Source: Aristolochia californica
Lineage: Eukaryota; Streptophyta; Magnoliopsida; Piperales; Aristolochiaceae
DNA: 64,000 nt
Assembly: GCA_029961685.1 (NCBI GenBank)
Contig: JARWKL010000016.1
Coordinates: forward strand, 6,030,358-6,094,357
Direction: 5' to 3'
The number at the start of each line of letters is the position of its first letter. Within the stretch, counting starts at the first letter, position 1. Positions 22,217 to 34,800 of the stretch are shown here, piece by piece. A model generated the notes under the pieces. That model saw nothing but the letters and a program-made list of their open reading frames with translations. It searched no databases and was not told the origin of the DNA. Both the position numbers and the translations under genes were made by a program.

Positions 22217-24584
22217 ATGACAAGCAGCAGGCGCTTGTTCCTTATTTTTGGAGCTTTGGCCTGCTTGAATATATTCTTGGTAAAAGCAGAGGACCCTTAC
22301 AGATTCTTCACCTGGACTGTCACCTACGGAACTGCATCACCTCTTGGTATCCCTCAAAAGGTTGGTGTCCTAACTTATTTTCTCTTCAAATTTGGCTTTA
22401 TGATGTAATTTCTGCAAGGTAGTAAGTTGATGTTGATGAATGTGAATGAAGGTTACTCAAAACCTAATTTTTCTGTTCTACGAATATTATCGAAGGTAAT
22501 TCTCATCAATGGCCAGTTCCCTGGTCCTCGAATAGATTCACAAACCAATGACAACATCGTTGTGAATGTCTTCAACAAGCTTGACCAGCCTTTCCTATTG
22601 ACTTGGTGAGTTCTTTACCTTTCTCTCTGTTCTGCTCCAATCACTCAAAGGTCACTGGATAAACTTAAGAAGTTTTTCATCAATGATATGAAACAGAAAA
22701 GACTGTATCTTGTAGAGAATAACAGGAAGTGCATAACTCACAATGCTTCGTGATTGGGCAATCAGGAATGGTATTAAGCAGAGGAAGAACTCCTGGCAAG
22801 ATGGAGTACTGGGGACAAATTGCCCAATCCCTCCGAACAGAAACTATACATACAAGTTCCAGACAAAAGATCAAATTGGGTCATTTACATACTTCCCTTC
22901 AACACTGATGCACAGAGCTGCTGGTGGCTTTGGAGGCTTTAATATCAACCAGAGATCAGTGATAGCAACCCCTTACCAAATCCCAAATGGAGATTTTACT
23001 CTACTAGTTGGTGATTGGTACAAAACCGACCACAAGGTTTGTAAATCTTGAATACAATTGAGTTTCTGTATTCAAACTTTCTTGTACTTGTAGACTGAAA
23101 GCAGTAGTGACTCTGAATGCTTCTTTCAGAGATTACAACAAGTTCTGGACTCAGGGAAGAAACTTCCGTTCCCTGATGGTCTTCTGATAAACGGTCATGC
23201 CCAGAATTCAGTATTCACTGGCGACCAAGGTGAATTTTTCAACTTTAAACAGCCAGCCTCCTCAACTTGAATTTTGTTTCAGTCTTTGAACTAGTTTTTT
23301 CAATATTTCTGCAGGGAAGACCTACAAGTTCAGGGTCTCTAATGTGGGTCTGTCAACCTCATTCAACTTCAGAATTCAAGGCCACAGCATGATACTAATT
23401 GAAGTAGAAGGATCCCACACCCTTCAAACTCCCTACAGCACTCTCGATGTACATCCTGGCCAAAGTGTGACCGTCTTGGTGAAATTGAACCAAGCACCCA
23501 AAGACTACTTCATAGTAGCATCAACCCGCTTTACCAATACGGTTTTCACAGCAACAGCAGTATTACATTACAGTAATTCTCACACTGCAGCTTCCAGGCC
23601 TCTAACTCCACCTCCTGCTGGACAAATGTACTGGTCCATGCTCCAGGCCAGGACCATCAGGTATAAAGTTCATGAGAAGATCTTCAAAACTACCTACAAT
23701 GGACATTTACATCAGTTCCTGATGAATTCTCTTTCCCATTCCTTGAAGATGGAACTTGACGGCAAATGCAGCCAGACCCAACCCTCAGGGCTCGTTCCAC
23801 TATGGCCAGATCAAAATCATTCGAACATTGGTATTGGCTAACTCGGCCGGAATGATTAATAGGAAGCAGCGGTATGCAGTTAACAGAGTGTCCCATGTCA
23901 ACCCCGACACACCTCTGAAACTTGCGGATTATTTTAACATCCCTGGGGTCTTCAACCTCAACACCATCAAGGGTTCTCCTTCCATTGGCTCTCCATTCCT
24001 CGGAACCTCTGTTATTCCGGCTACCCTCCATGACTTCATTGAAATCGTCTTCCAGAACAACGAGGGTGTCCTGCAAAGTTGGCATCTCGATGGCAATGAC
24101 TTCTGGGTTGTTGGGTAAGCACACTCTTCTCATCAGTCTTCTTCTGTTAGAGACTGTTAGAGACTATGTAAATAGAACGAGAGAAACCGTGGCTTTACCA
24201 ATAATCCCATGGTTGAATACAGGTTCGGAAACGGAGAGTGGACACCAGACATGAGGAAACGCTACAATCTCGTTGATGCAGTCACCAGACACACTACCCA
24301 GGTAATTCACTTCTTCCCAAGCATTTCATCAGTTAAAATTGCGGCACTCGAACGTAGCTCACACTGCAATTTTGGGGCAGGTGTACCCAAAGTCGTGGAC
24401 AGCTATCCTGGTGTCTCTGGACAACAAAGGAATGTGGAACCTGAGATCTGCAGTATGGGGAAGGCAGTATCTTGGGCAGCAACTCTATCTCAGAGTTTGG
24501 AACGACGAAAAAAGCATCTTCACGGAGTACGACCCACCTCCGAACGTTCTCCTCTGTGGGAAAGCCAAGGGGCGTCACTTGTAG
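22217..24584 (+). CDS. SKU5-similar (SKS) multicopper-oxidase-like protein, L-ascorbate oxidase homolog
   Basis: SKS proteins are secreted three-cupredoxin proteins of the plant cell wall, related to ascorbate oxidase and linked to directional or pollen-tube growth; most lack the copper sites needed for oxidase activity. Exons: 22,217-22,360, 22,496-22,605, 22,766-23,036, 23,130-23,229, 23,315-23,660, 23,749-24,114, 24,223-24,301, 24,381-24,584. They sum to 1,620 nt in one frame, 539 residues, normal for the family. Residues 1-24 form a signal peptide ending VKA before EDPYRFFTWTVTYG. Cupredoxin 1 contains WNGIKQRKNSWQDG (Trp85), where oxidases have WHG. Domain 2 has GLSTSFNFRIQGH and EGSHTLQTPY. 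Domain 3 has QSWHLDGNDFWVVG and GMWNLRSAVWGRQYLGQQ, where the oxidase HCH copper ligands are replaced by LRS. The C-terminus shows no hydrophobic GPI-anchor signal. All introns are GT-AG. A dead paralogue lies 2.1 kb downstream. Confidence 0.95.
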
Positions 24585-26160
24585 CTCTAGCAGATCCACC
24601 AAACGTTCCCATGTCACGAGAGTGTGACAGCACAATAACGGAAAGCGAAAATGGAGAGAAAATCATGTAGTAGTCTATTTTTTTGAGACAATAAGATTCC
24701 AAGTTCCAGCCCATTTTTTTCAAAAAAGAATTAAAAAAATTGCTTCTTCTTGTGTCTCACAAATTCTTCCCTTGGGCGGGTATGCCCGTTATCTTTCCCT
24801 CAGAATGCCAAATCAGATGTTAAATACAAGAATTTCATTTGCCGCGGAGTCGGTGGCAAGTTGTGAATCTCCTGAAAAAGGAAGCAGCGAAAGGAAGGAA
24901 ACTAGTAGTGAGGACAAAGGTATTAATGTAATTGCTGAATAGTTAGCTTTATTTTTCTTGGAGACAGGGAGGACCCATAACCATTTGCAGAGCGGCATGG
25001 AGGCTGCCCAGCTGGATTCATCTAGTGATCTTTCCCCTGGCAAGCCTCCTTCCGATCTCAACACCAACCAATTGTCAAATAATCTGTTAATCCAATGAGA
25101 AATATCAATCTCTCCATTCAAGTCAATGTGAACGAATCTACCTTTTTCTATTCAGATAAATAAACTCTTTTTACAATTTTAGCATATAAACAAGTTTTTA
25201 GTAGAAAGTTACGTAACTTATAATGCTTTAGGGTCTCGTCGTGCTGCCTCCTCTCGTCGTCTCCCTTTCCTTCTGCAGATGATAAAAAGGGAAGATTGAA
25301 TTTGGCGAAAAAACTTGATTATGCGATTGATCAATTAATAAATTCAAAAATTAAAGACGCAAATCAGGGAATGCTTCGATTGTTTGAAACAATATCAAGC
25401 AGTTATAAATCAACTCGAACACTTGGATACAAATTTATTTGTTTGACTACGCAAACCACTACACAACGGAGAAAGAGAAGAGAAAGAGGTCTGCAAATTT
25501 TCAGAGTCTAAACACTGGTAAAACTATGAAACGATGGCAAGAAGAAGGAGAAATTGAGAATCAACGAAAGCCCTCCCTTTGTTCCGAAGCAAAGCATGCA
25601 GCTCGTGTGTGGAGAAGATGAACAACAGAGAACAAAGAGCCTCAATTGGGAGCCTGAGATAGAAAATACCTGGAGAAGAAGCTCAAGGGTGAGAATGTCT
25701 CGATCCTTGTCTTTGATGAGGATGTTGAGGAGTCTCCTCTCTCGAAGCTTGATGAGAATCAACACCCCAGACACGGCCACCCCAAATGCCAAGACCAACA
25801 TCATTCCATAAGCTCAGCCTCTGTTGCCGCTGCTGCTCTTCCACCCAACTACACCAGGCATGCAATCCTTCTCTTCAAATTTTCTTCTTAGAAACGTTTC
25901 GTTTTACACTAAAATCTATTTTGTTATTAACAAAATATTATGTTTATTACTATTAATATTATATTAAACAAGAAGGGTATGGTAATTGTAGTTCTGGTCA
26001 AGTTCGCTTTGGCGCTCTCTGTATCTCACTCACACACTCTCTCTTCCCCATTAGCGGGCGGTGGAAACGCGTTGAATGCGCCGCGAAGAGGGCTTACGCG
26101 TGAATTCGCTTTCTCAAAGCGTGGTCTGGGGAACTGATTTCGACAGTGAGCTCTGCTGGA
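24585..26160. other. Intergenic DNA between the two SKS copies
   Basis: Holds the 3' flank of the intact SKS gene and the promoter side of the pseudogene. Apart from a short minus-strand open frame at 25,508-25,804 (listed separately) nothing coding was recognised. Confidence 0.5.
25508..25804 (-). CDS. Unrecognised short ORF with one predicted membrane segment
   Basis: Starts with two ATG codons and begins MMLVLAFGVAVSGVLILIKL, a clear hydrophobic segment, then a basic and charged stretch (RERRLLNILIKDKDRDILTL). After about residue 45 there is a possible donor (CAG|GTATTT), beyond which the frame becomes low-grade. It could be the first exon of a small membrane-anchored protein whose remaining exons are lost or unrecognised, or a chance frame. 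No family was assigned. It is embedded between the SKS copies on the opposite strand. Confidence 0.2.
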   Translation of the reverse strand: MMLVLAFGVAVSGVLILIKLRERRLLNILIKDKDRDILTLELLLQVFSISGSQLRLFVLCCSSSPHTSCMLCFGTKGGLSLILNFSFFLPSFHSFTSV

Positions 26161-26216
26161 GCTGATGCCTGGTTCTCGACCCTCCTTGCCAGGTTCATTT
26201 TCTTTCTGCTTTTGAT

Positions 26217-26252
26217 ACCCTTCTTCTTCTTCTTCTTCTTCTTCTTTTTCTT
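26217..26252 (+). repeat. CTT microsatellite in SKS-pseudogene leader intron
   Basis: An uninterrupted run of CTT units within the 5'-UTR intron (26,193-26,664). Confidence 0.85.
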
Positions 26253-26723
26253 TCTACTTTCTTGTTTGGAACTGTGTTTGTTTGAAGTTATTTGTAGCGA
26301 TCGGATTTTTCAGGAGTGCCTGCTTGCTCGAGTTACTGCAAGTTCTGTTTTAGACTTCCGCCATTCTGAGGAAATCTCTGTTGTATTGCGTTGTTTGTTT
26401 GTTTGTTTTTAGTTTTTGATCGGTGTACGGGATTTTACTACTTCGAGTTATTTGAACTATCGGAGGTTATTTCCGGCATTTCGTTAGTTTGTTTTTAGTC
26501 AGAGATCTGCTGTTTTCGGTGCTGCTACATGTTTGTTCTTTTTCCTCAAGTTCGAACACTTGATGCAAGTGAAACTAGATTAACTTTCAAGTTTTCGAGT
26601 ACTCTTTCCACATCGGGATTGTTATCTGATTCCTCTACATGTACGTTTTTTTTTTCTACTTCAGAACTTCGCTGTTGTTCGAAATCTAGAGTCTACTACT
26701 GAAGCTATTCCTCCATATGCAAA

Positions 26724-29490
26724 ATGGGATGCGTCGGCTTTCAGAATTTGATTCTTGGAGCTTTGGTTTGTTTGAGTGTTTTCTTGGTGGAAGCAGAGGA
26801 TCCTTATAGATACTACACCAGGACCGTCACCCATGGAACATCTTCCCCGCTTGGTGTCCCTCAAAAGGTCTGCTTCCATTACTAGTATACACCCTTTGTT
26901 TTGATAAACAGATCTCTGTTGCTGCTTGATTTCTCCATTTAAATGCTATGATCCATTCATAATGACCTATCTGTGATCCTGCTTCATTGAATGTGAAGGT
27001 TATTCTCGTCAATGGACAGTTCTCTGGTCCTCAACTTGATGTTGTGATCAATGACAATATTATTCTCAATCTAATCAACAAGCTGAAGGAACCTTTGCTA
27101 TTGACATGGTGGGTTCATTTTCATGTACGCATTTTAGGCCTACCATTATTCTCTTACAATTCTTCATCTCTTGTCACATAATGGCCCTCTTGCCCTCTTC
27201 TTCTTTTGTTTTTGGTACTTGAATGTATATTATGTTTCTATCATGTTGAATATAAACTGAGCATTGCGTTTCTCTTCATGTTGGAACTGAAATGCGATGC
27301 AAGTTTCTTGTTATCAAATACCGGTTTTTCATTTGATAGTGTACTCATCATGCTTTACAATGCAAAATCAGCAATGGTATTAAACAGAGGAAGAACTCAT
27401 GGCATGATGGAGTTCTGGGGACCAATTGTCCAATCCCTCCAAACACAAACTACACATACAAGTTTCAGTCAAAAGATCAAATTGGATTATTTACATACTT
27501 CCTCTCAACTATCATGCAGGGGGGCTTTGGAGCCTTAAATGTGTATAAAAGATCAGTGATACCCATCCCTTAACCAATTACTTCCGCAGATTTTACTCTG
27601 CTAGTTGGTGACTGGTTCAAGGCAGACCACAAGGTCTGTGGTTTTGTTGGATTTTGGTTCTCTCTCATATTTTTTTGTTTTGATTTACAAGCTCATTTTG
27701 ACAGTAATCCCACTGAATTTTGCAGACTTTGCAAAAGTCTTTGGATTCAGGAAGTTATCTTCCTTTCTCTGATGCCATTCTTATAAATGGACAAAAATCT
27801 TCATATTTTACTGGTGACCAAGGTAGTTCGCACATTTGAGTTCTTTTAGCTGCTGTATCTTTTCTTTCCTTTTGCCTTTTGTGTGTGTGTAGCTGTGGCT
27901 TTTCTACTCTTGCAACTAAATTGTGCTGCATCTCAGAGACTTAAACGGGAGAGTTTTATTTTGCCATTTTCAGGGAAGACCTATATGTTTAGTATCTCAA
28001 ATGTGGGCTTGTCAACCTCAATCAACTTCAGGATTCAAGGCTATAAACTGAAACTAGTAGAAGTAGAAGGATCTCACACGATTCAGAATTTCTATGATTC
28101 TCTCGATGTGCATGTGGGGCAATCCGTGGCTGTTCTGGTCACATGAGATCAGGCACCAAAAGATTACTACATAGTTGCATCTACACGCTTCACCAGAAAT
28201 GTACTCACAGCAACTGGAACACTACACTACACAAGTTTCAGGGCCACTGCCTAATGGCCCCACCTACCAAGTACACTGGTCTATGCAACAGGCCAGGACT
28301 ATCAGGTATCTTCTACATAATCCATATTAATACTGATCTCTGAAAATTTGTCATCTTTCTATTCTGACGTAGACTACGTCTAACTTTTTTGATTCATAAT
28401 TTGCCTTCATATATGTTACAGATGGAACTTGACTGCAAATGCAGCCAGACCCAACCCTCAAGGTTCATTTCATTACAGGAGGATCACACCAACAAAGACA
28501 ATTGTCTTAGCCAACTCTGCCCCATTGGTTAATGGCAAGCAATCCTTACTGTTAACAGGGTTTCCTACATTGCCTCTGATACACCTTTGAAGCTAGCAGA
28601 TTATTTCAATATCCCTGGGGTGTTTAGTTTTGACACCATCCAGGCTGTGCCCTCTAGCGGTCCTGCGTACGTCGCCACCTCAGTTGTGCCTGCTTCTCTC
28701 CATGATTTCTATGAAATTATCTTCCAGAACAACAAGAACATCATCCAGAGTTGGCACCTTGATGGTTATGACTTCTGGGTTGTTGGGTAAGTTATAATCT
28801 CTTCCTTACTATTATGAAATGTTTATGAAACTCTCTTAACTCTAAGAGCCATTTAGAAGCTTAATAACCCCTGACATTTCCTTAGTCTGTTTCTACCCTG
28901 GCATGAAACAAATTCAAGCCCTGATTCTGTCTCATGTTAAGAAGCCGCTCATAGAAATAGGAATCCATGAAGGGTATCTAAAGTCTACCAATGTTAACTA
29001 CTCTCTAAACTCGAATTTGGCATGGAATCAGATGAATTGAGTATAAACAAGTCTGACCTTTTCTTTCCTTGTGTTTGTTCCAAAAATAAGATGGGTAAGG
29101 GACAGTGGGCCCCTAACAGCAAGAAGTACAATCTTGTTGATGCTGTTACCAGGCACACTACACAGGTACCTGAACAAAACTATTCTGCCAACATTGACTG
29201 GATGTGGGAATTTGTAACTTTCCGTTAGTCGTTTGCCTGCTTGGTTTTATGTTATAGACTTAAATTTTTCAAGAAAATTTAGTTAAAAGTGCGCAATCCT
29301 TACAGGTGTATCCAAATTCCTGGACCGCTATATTAGTATCACTAGACCACCAAGGCATGTGGAACATAAGGTCCGCAATGTGGGCTAGACAGTACCTGGG
29401 CCAGCTACTTTATCTCAGCGTCTGGACTAAGGAAACTAGCTTCTCAAACGAGTACAATCCACCTTCAAATGCACTCTGTGGCATCAGTTG
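26724..29490 (+). pseudogene. SKS pseudogene (tandem copy of the intact gene)
   Basis: Exon order, intron positions and the first-exon length (144 nt, 26,724-26,867) match the intact SKS gene. The signal peptide and EDPYRYYTRTVTHGTSSPLG are intact. Lesions: in exon 3 the motif NGIKQRKNSWHDG is preceded by a codon that would encode Cys instead of Trp, three codons are lost near STIMQGGFG, and TAA occurs at 27,571. In exon 5, TGA occurs at 28,144 after VGQSVAVLVT. At about 28,245 a deletion shifts the frame (TGPLP region). In exon 6 a small indel near 28,547 shifts frame in the GKQ...NRV region. The exon 7 acceptor no longer fits the expected phase, and the normal stop after NALCG is lost. With so many separate lesions, a sequencing error is unlikely. 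Much sequence is still close to the intact copy, so the loss may be fairly recent. Confidence 0.9.
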
Positions 29491-30160
29491 TTGTAAGCTC
29501 GAACTATTTATGCAATTTAATAGGTCAGAAGAGAGTAGAAATTGGAAAAGGACATACACACACAGAGACGGAGCCCCACTACTAAAGCCTTTTGGATTGC
29601 TTCCCGTCATACTAATTTATTACTTAATGCCAAGTGTTTGTTTATCAAGTTCTTTGATTCTTAACCTGAATCTCTTATACAAGTTTCTGATGAGTAAAAC
29701 ACCATTTTTAATTTGCCATATGGGTCAACTGATTAAGAAGTCTGGAGTTGTTAAGGGTTAAAAATTAGAAGAAGATGAAATTTTCCTAGCTTCCTAATAC
29801 GAGATAAACCCATCTCTTTGTGCCTGAGGTGGACTTTCTTTGTCTTCTTACTAGGAACCTTCTTGTATGCTTTACATTTTTTGGTTGAAACTCAATTTTA
29901 TACTACAGTAGTGCTTCTAAATGATGTCACTTGTTAGAAAGCACATCAGAAACACATTTTTTTTTTATTATTATTCTTGAAGAAATGCTACTCATTTTAT
30001 AATGAACTGAGTTACCAGTTTATTGATTATGCATGAATCTAGTATTGCTCTTCTGGTCGAAACAAGCAAGAATATCTATCAATCTCATGCTGTTAATGAC
30101 ATGATCTGCAGGTCTGTTCACTAACAATCCAAGCGGTGATGATCAAAATTGGTCCCAGTA

Positions 30161-30316
30161 GTCCAGATAAGGAACCAGTTTGTGGACAGAAAATTGCTCT
30201 CTAAAGTTGTGATCGGCGCCAAACCCATCATCAGTGTGCATAATGGACATCCTTACTTGCCAACAAAGGATCCTAAATTATGCAAATGTCGTCGTTGTCA
30301 ATATATTGAAGATTAA
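30161..30316 (+). other. Unrecognised protein-like segment
   Basis: An open stretch of 51 codons without its own ATG at the front, ending with TAA. It includes KVVIGAKPIISVHNGHPYLP and a CKCRRC cysteine cluster. It looks more protein-like than its AT-rich surroundings, but the family was not recognised and no splice partners were found. It could be an exon of a decayed gene 3' of the SKS pseudogene. Confidence 0.2.
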
Positions 30317-30565
30317 GGAGCAAGACCCTTCATCATGACTCCATCGACTGCAACAATCAGTACCAACTTGCCACCCTCGGGGGAAAAGATGTTTTACCTC
30401 TTCCGGACAAGGCTTACCAATGTGGCTTTTCTTTTTTCTATGGAGTTGCAACCATAGATGCTGAGGAATCTGCAAGATCTAAGATGTGATAGAAATTGGA
30501 ATTGTACTATCCAAATCTGTTGAGGTTCTTGAGCTTAGAGATCGGCATAGTTAGCCGAGTTAAGG

Positions 30566-30747
30566 GGTCTGTTTGGAACCCATGGAAAAGGAAAAAGAAA
30601 AGATAAAAAAAATGAGTGTTATTTCCAAAAATAATTAGTGAAAAGGAGAATTTGATCATTATCTTATTTTTATTAATTATTTTTGGGAATATAATAATTA
30701 AAATTTTATTTTCTTTTATTTTCTTTTCTATGGGTTCCCAACAGACC
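30566..30747. mobile_element. Short inverted-repeat transposable element (MITE), hAT-like
   Basis: The 182-bp segment begins GGTCTGTTTGGAACCCAT and ends with the reverse complement GGTCTGTTGGGAACCCAT, one mismatch in 18. Flanks read GTTAAGG and GTAAAGG, a probable 7-8-bp target duplication with one change, which fits the hAT superfamily. The interior is AT-rich and non-coding and continues the inverted pairing for some distance. Confidence 0.75.
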
Positions 30748-31607
30748 GTAAAGGAAACCTCACCTGAACTTAATATAGGAATAGGGATTTTAGTTTGGCA
30801 ATTTGGTTTAATATGCTCACCTGTGATTGTTACAGCATCCGTCTGTACTTCCACCACACCTAGGAAAAATCATCCATGAACAAGAAAATAATTTCAAATA
30901 ACTCCATTGTGCTACACATGAAGCAATCCCAAATCAAAATTTCAACAACACCATGGTATGTATCGACGTATTGTGTAACTGAAACTACTAAAATTATGTC
31001 TTTTCAATGTATATCGACCAATATATACATTGGCTAGTTTCTAGTTCTTTAATCTTATATCGAAATACACGATATGATGGATGTCAATTTAGACCAAATA
31101 ATTTATTTTAATACATGAAAAAAACAAGAAAAAATAAAAAAAATTAAAATTAGAGATATAAATGAAAATTTTCATTTATAATTTGATATTTTTGGTATGT
31201 TCATAGGGTTGAAATTCAGATGCACTATCATATGGATCTCCGAGGGTGTAGTTGACAAGAAGCATGAAGTGAATTATACAACAAAAAAAGCACCACTCCA
31301 GAAGTGCAAGACCCCTGAAGTTAGTGTGACTTGTGAGGCCCATCAAATCATCTCATCCTTTTTTCTTTAATCCACATGTCACCATACAAATCTACAAAAA
31401 TTTCACAAATATTAAAAAAACTATATAATTTCATGAGATGCTATGCTTATCGCGATATTTTAATGTATCGATTACGCTGGCTTGTTTACCTGCTACATTT
31501 GCTAGACAGTTGATACTATTCCCATGTCTATTGTTTGATTTTATCGTGATATGGTAAAATGATGAGAAATTAGGAGACACACAACAAAACCTGTTCCTTT
31601 CGGTCTT

Positions 31608-31641
31608 TGCTTTTTTCCTCTTCTTCCTCATTCCCCTTTCT

Positions 31642-31673
<32 letters not shown>

Positions 31674-31690
31674 TTCTTCTTCTTTCTTCC
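31608..31690 (+). repeat. CTT/CCT-rich repeat in the PP2A 5' leader
   Basis: A pyrimidine-rich stretch with a pure run of CTT repeats lies about 200 bp before the start codon, probably in the 5' UTR or core promoter. The open frames through it on both strands are repeat artefacts (poly-Leu, poly-Arg or Ser). Confidence 0.8.
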
Positions 31691-31892
31691 ACTGCCAAAA
31701 AGTCTCCAGATTCTCCTCTTTTTAACGGGAACGAAAACGAAAGTGGGTTTGGTATTTCAGACTTGGAAAATGTTTTGATTGGCAACTGCATTTCGTCGGC
31801 GAATGCAGTGATTCGGAGGCAGAGCTCTGTTGCGGTCTGCCGTCGGATCGACCATGCTGGGCTAATAGAACAGCTGAAACTTCCTTCGAAAG

Positions 31893-34800
31893 ATGATCTC
31901 TTTGGCCAACGGCGATGCGGGGCCACCACCTCCGCTTGAGTGGAAATTCTCTCAGGTTTTTGGAGAACGTGCTGCAGGGGAGGAAGTTCAGGAAGGTAAG
32001 TACGGAATCTAGAGGTTTATGTGATCCTTTAATGGTTTTACCATTACTAAGTTTGTTTCTGTGGAAGTTTGAGGGGTGAAGTGGGTCTCTTGTAGTATAT
32101 GGATTGGGGGACTCACTCCTGTTGTTCTTGCTGTTTATGGGCATTTCTGTTCGAGGCAGAAGCAATTGAAGGATTTTCTGATGTGGGCATCTTTCTTTAC
32201 GTCTTAGATGGTATTCTACGAGAAATATTAGTAAATTTTCTTTGTAGATTTGTTGCTTGCTGTGAGTTTTTGGTTCTTATGACCTTGTTACTGTAATCAT
32301 GAGAGACATTTTTTTTAAGTTGATCTTAATTTCTGACGATTTACTTTTTCTTTCCGTTTTCGTTCAAAACAGAACCTGACACAATGCGATCCCTTTTCGT
32401 TGTTTTAACTTGGATTCATGACTGCTCATGTCACAAGTTCTGATCCTTCATTGAAACTCAATTGGTAGTTGGCGTTAACATTTTTAATCACGTTTTAAAA
32501 AAATTTCTTCAAAGAAATTTTTAATCTCCTAGTAATGTCGTTTGGAGTTGGAAGAGATTAATTTTAGACCACTGTAAGTCTAAAGAGCACTTAACTTTTA
32601 TTCCTTTTGTGCTAAGGTTTTCTCTTTATCTCATATTGACTTGAACAATCTTTTATGGACTTTGCTGCTATTATGTTGATAATGTTTCTATATCTTATGA
32701 TGTTAGTATGTTTGCATCCCATTTAGTCAATCTTTGTCTCTTATTAGCTTTCTTTCTGTTCTTCAGTTGATATTATCTCAGCGATTGAATTCGACAAAAG
32801 TGGGGAACATCTTGCCACTGGAGATCGTGGAGGTCGGGTTGTTTTATTTGAAAGGACAGATGGCAAAGAGGTTAGCTTCTATTATTTGTTGATGTCTACC
32901 CACCAAGCATCATTACACTCACTTACATTTCCTTTTCTGTTAAGAACATTAGTTATCAGGGTTCCTTATGTTCCTGCTAAATGTCGTACATGCAGCTTAC
33001 CATTCGCAAGGATTTGGAGAAAATGGATTACCCTGCCCCAAGGCATCCAGAATTCCGGTACAAGACAGAGTTCCAGAGTCATGAGCCTGAGGTGTTTAAA
33101 ATGGCAACTTATCTTACTTTTTCAGCTTTTCGTAATTGACCAGGCTATTGAAGTTCTTCTTCCTTGTTCCAGTTTGACTATCTCAAGAGCTTGGAGATAG
33201 AGGAGAAGATAAATAAAGTCCGCTGGTGTCAAACTGCGAATGGTGCACTTTTTCTTCTGTCTACCAATGACAAAACTGTCAAATACTGGAAGGTACATTA
33301 ACGTGATATGTGGCGAGTTTCATCTTTTATGACGTGTATGTACTGTTGAACAGGAAGCGAAAAAGGAACCAAGTTGTATGAAGGTTTGACATCATATTTT
33401 TGTCCATCTTGTAAACAGGTTCAAGAGAAGAAAGTAAAGAAGATCTGTGACATGAATTTAGGGCCATCTGCTTCCAGTAAAAATGGAGGCCTTTCAGGTC
33501 ATCTTGGAGCTGTGGACTTCACATTTCCCCCGGGAGGAATCCCTTCTCTGCGTTTACCAGTGGTAGTTGTACTTAACTTATTTGCTTTGCTTAATAGATA
33601 AGCTACCTTTGATAGTATCTGTCACAGATGCAGCTAATCTGGATAGATCTGAAATGTCAGTGTGAAAAGCTCTCTGTCATTTTACATGTGTTGCATGTTG
33701 TTGACATAATTTTGTGTGTATATATTGGCACACGTCATGGTTTGTGCAAGCAGGTGGTTAGCCAGGAGACAAATCTTGTCCCAAGATGTCGGAGAATTTA
33801 TGCTCATGCACATGACTATCATATCAATTCTATTTCAAACAATAGGTATGACAAAATATTTTGCTTTCTTCCTTTTTTTGAGAAACCCTAGTATGTGTTT
33901 GGTCATCAATTCTTAGTTGTGGATCTAAATATTTCCCCTTTGATTGATTCTCTTATTAGTGCTTTCAGATGACTTCCTTATCCATCCCCTTCTGATGGAA
34001 CTTAAAAGGATGGAATTTTCAAAAGGATAAAATTGTCCTGGAACTTAGGAATAGGTTGAACTAAAAAAATTGCCCCCTACGTTAGAAACAAATGACCAGT
34101 TTATGTAAGAGTAGTTCGGATATTTCTCCAGACGTGAGGTAAGGATTTTTTCATTCATTAGTATTTGTTTGCTGGTGTCAATTGTTTTATCCCTTTTTAC
34201 TAGTCCAACTAAGACCAAAATGATTCTTGTTTTTGTTTTCACCTGTTAATTGGGGATGTATTTGGTTGCAATAGTAATGCCTATGACACTCTTGAAAAGA
34301 GTAGTATGCCTAGTTCTATTTTGGGGCTTTAAAAGCACTAAGCCTTCAGGATTACTGGATAGACATCTTAACTTCTTGTGTGGAAATTTACTGTAGCAAA
34401 CTGTGTCAATATTACTTCTTTCCAGCAAATTGTGGCTCTGGTGAGAGAGTTTGTGATACTCTTTACTGATCTAGGAGTGCAAATCCAAACTGCAGGAAGC
34501 TGCAGTACACTATCCATGATCTCTATAAATTTGTGAAGACAACAGCCAGAGAGGGGGCATAACTGGAGGCCCTGCTGATGACAGTAAAAGGCTTATCCTC
34601 GATAAAAAGAAAATCTGTGAAGTGGTGAGAGTAGGTACTCAGGCCCTGTAGGAGGGCCCTCACTTCTGCTTCTGTGGGGTTGGAAGAGATGAGGGAACCG
34701 AGAAGGCCAGAAGGATCTCAATCTCAGATAATACAACACCTTTTCCCTAACAGGACTCGGGATCCCTCCTGAGCTAACCTGAAAACTAAGTTTTACCCAA

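Noticed and set aside
31607..31939. ORFs through the PP2A leader on both strands
   Set aside because: Products of the CTT repeat (poly-Leu or Arg); the plus frame begins at a non-ATG codon and overlaps exon 1 in another frame.
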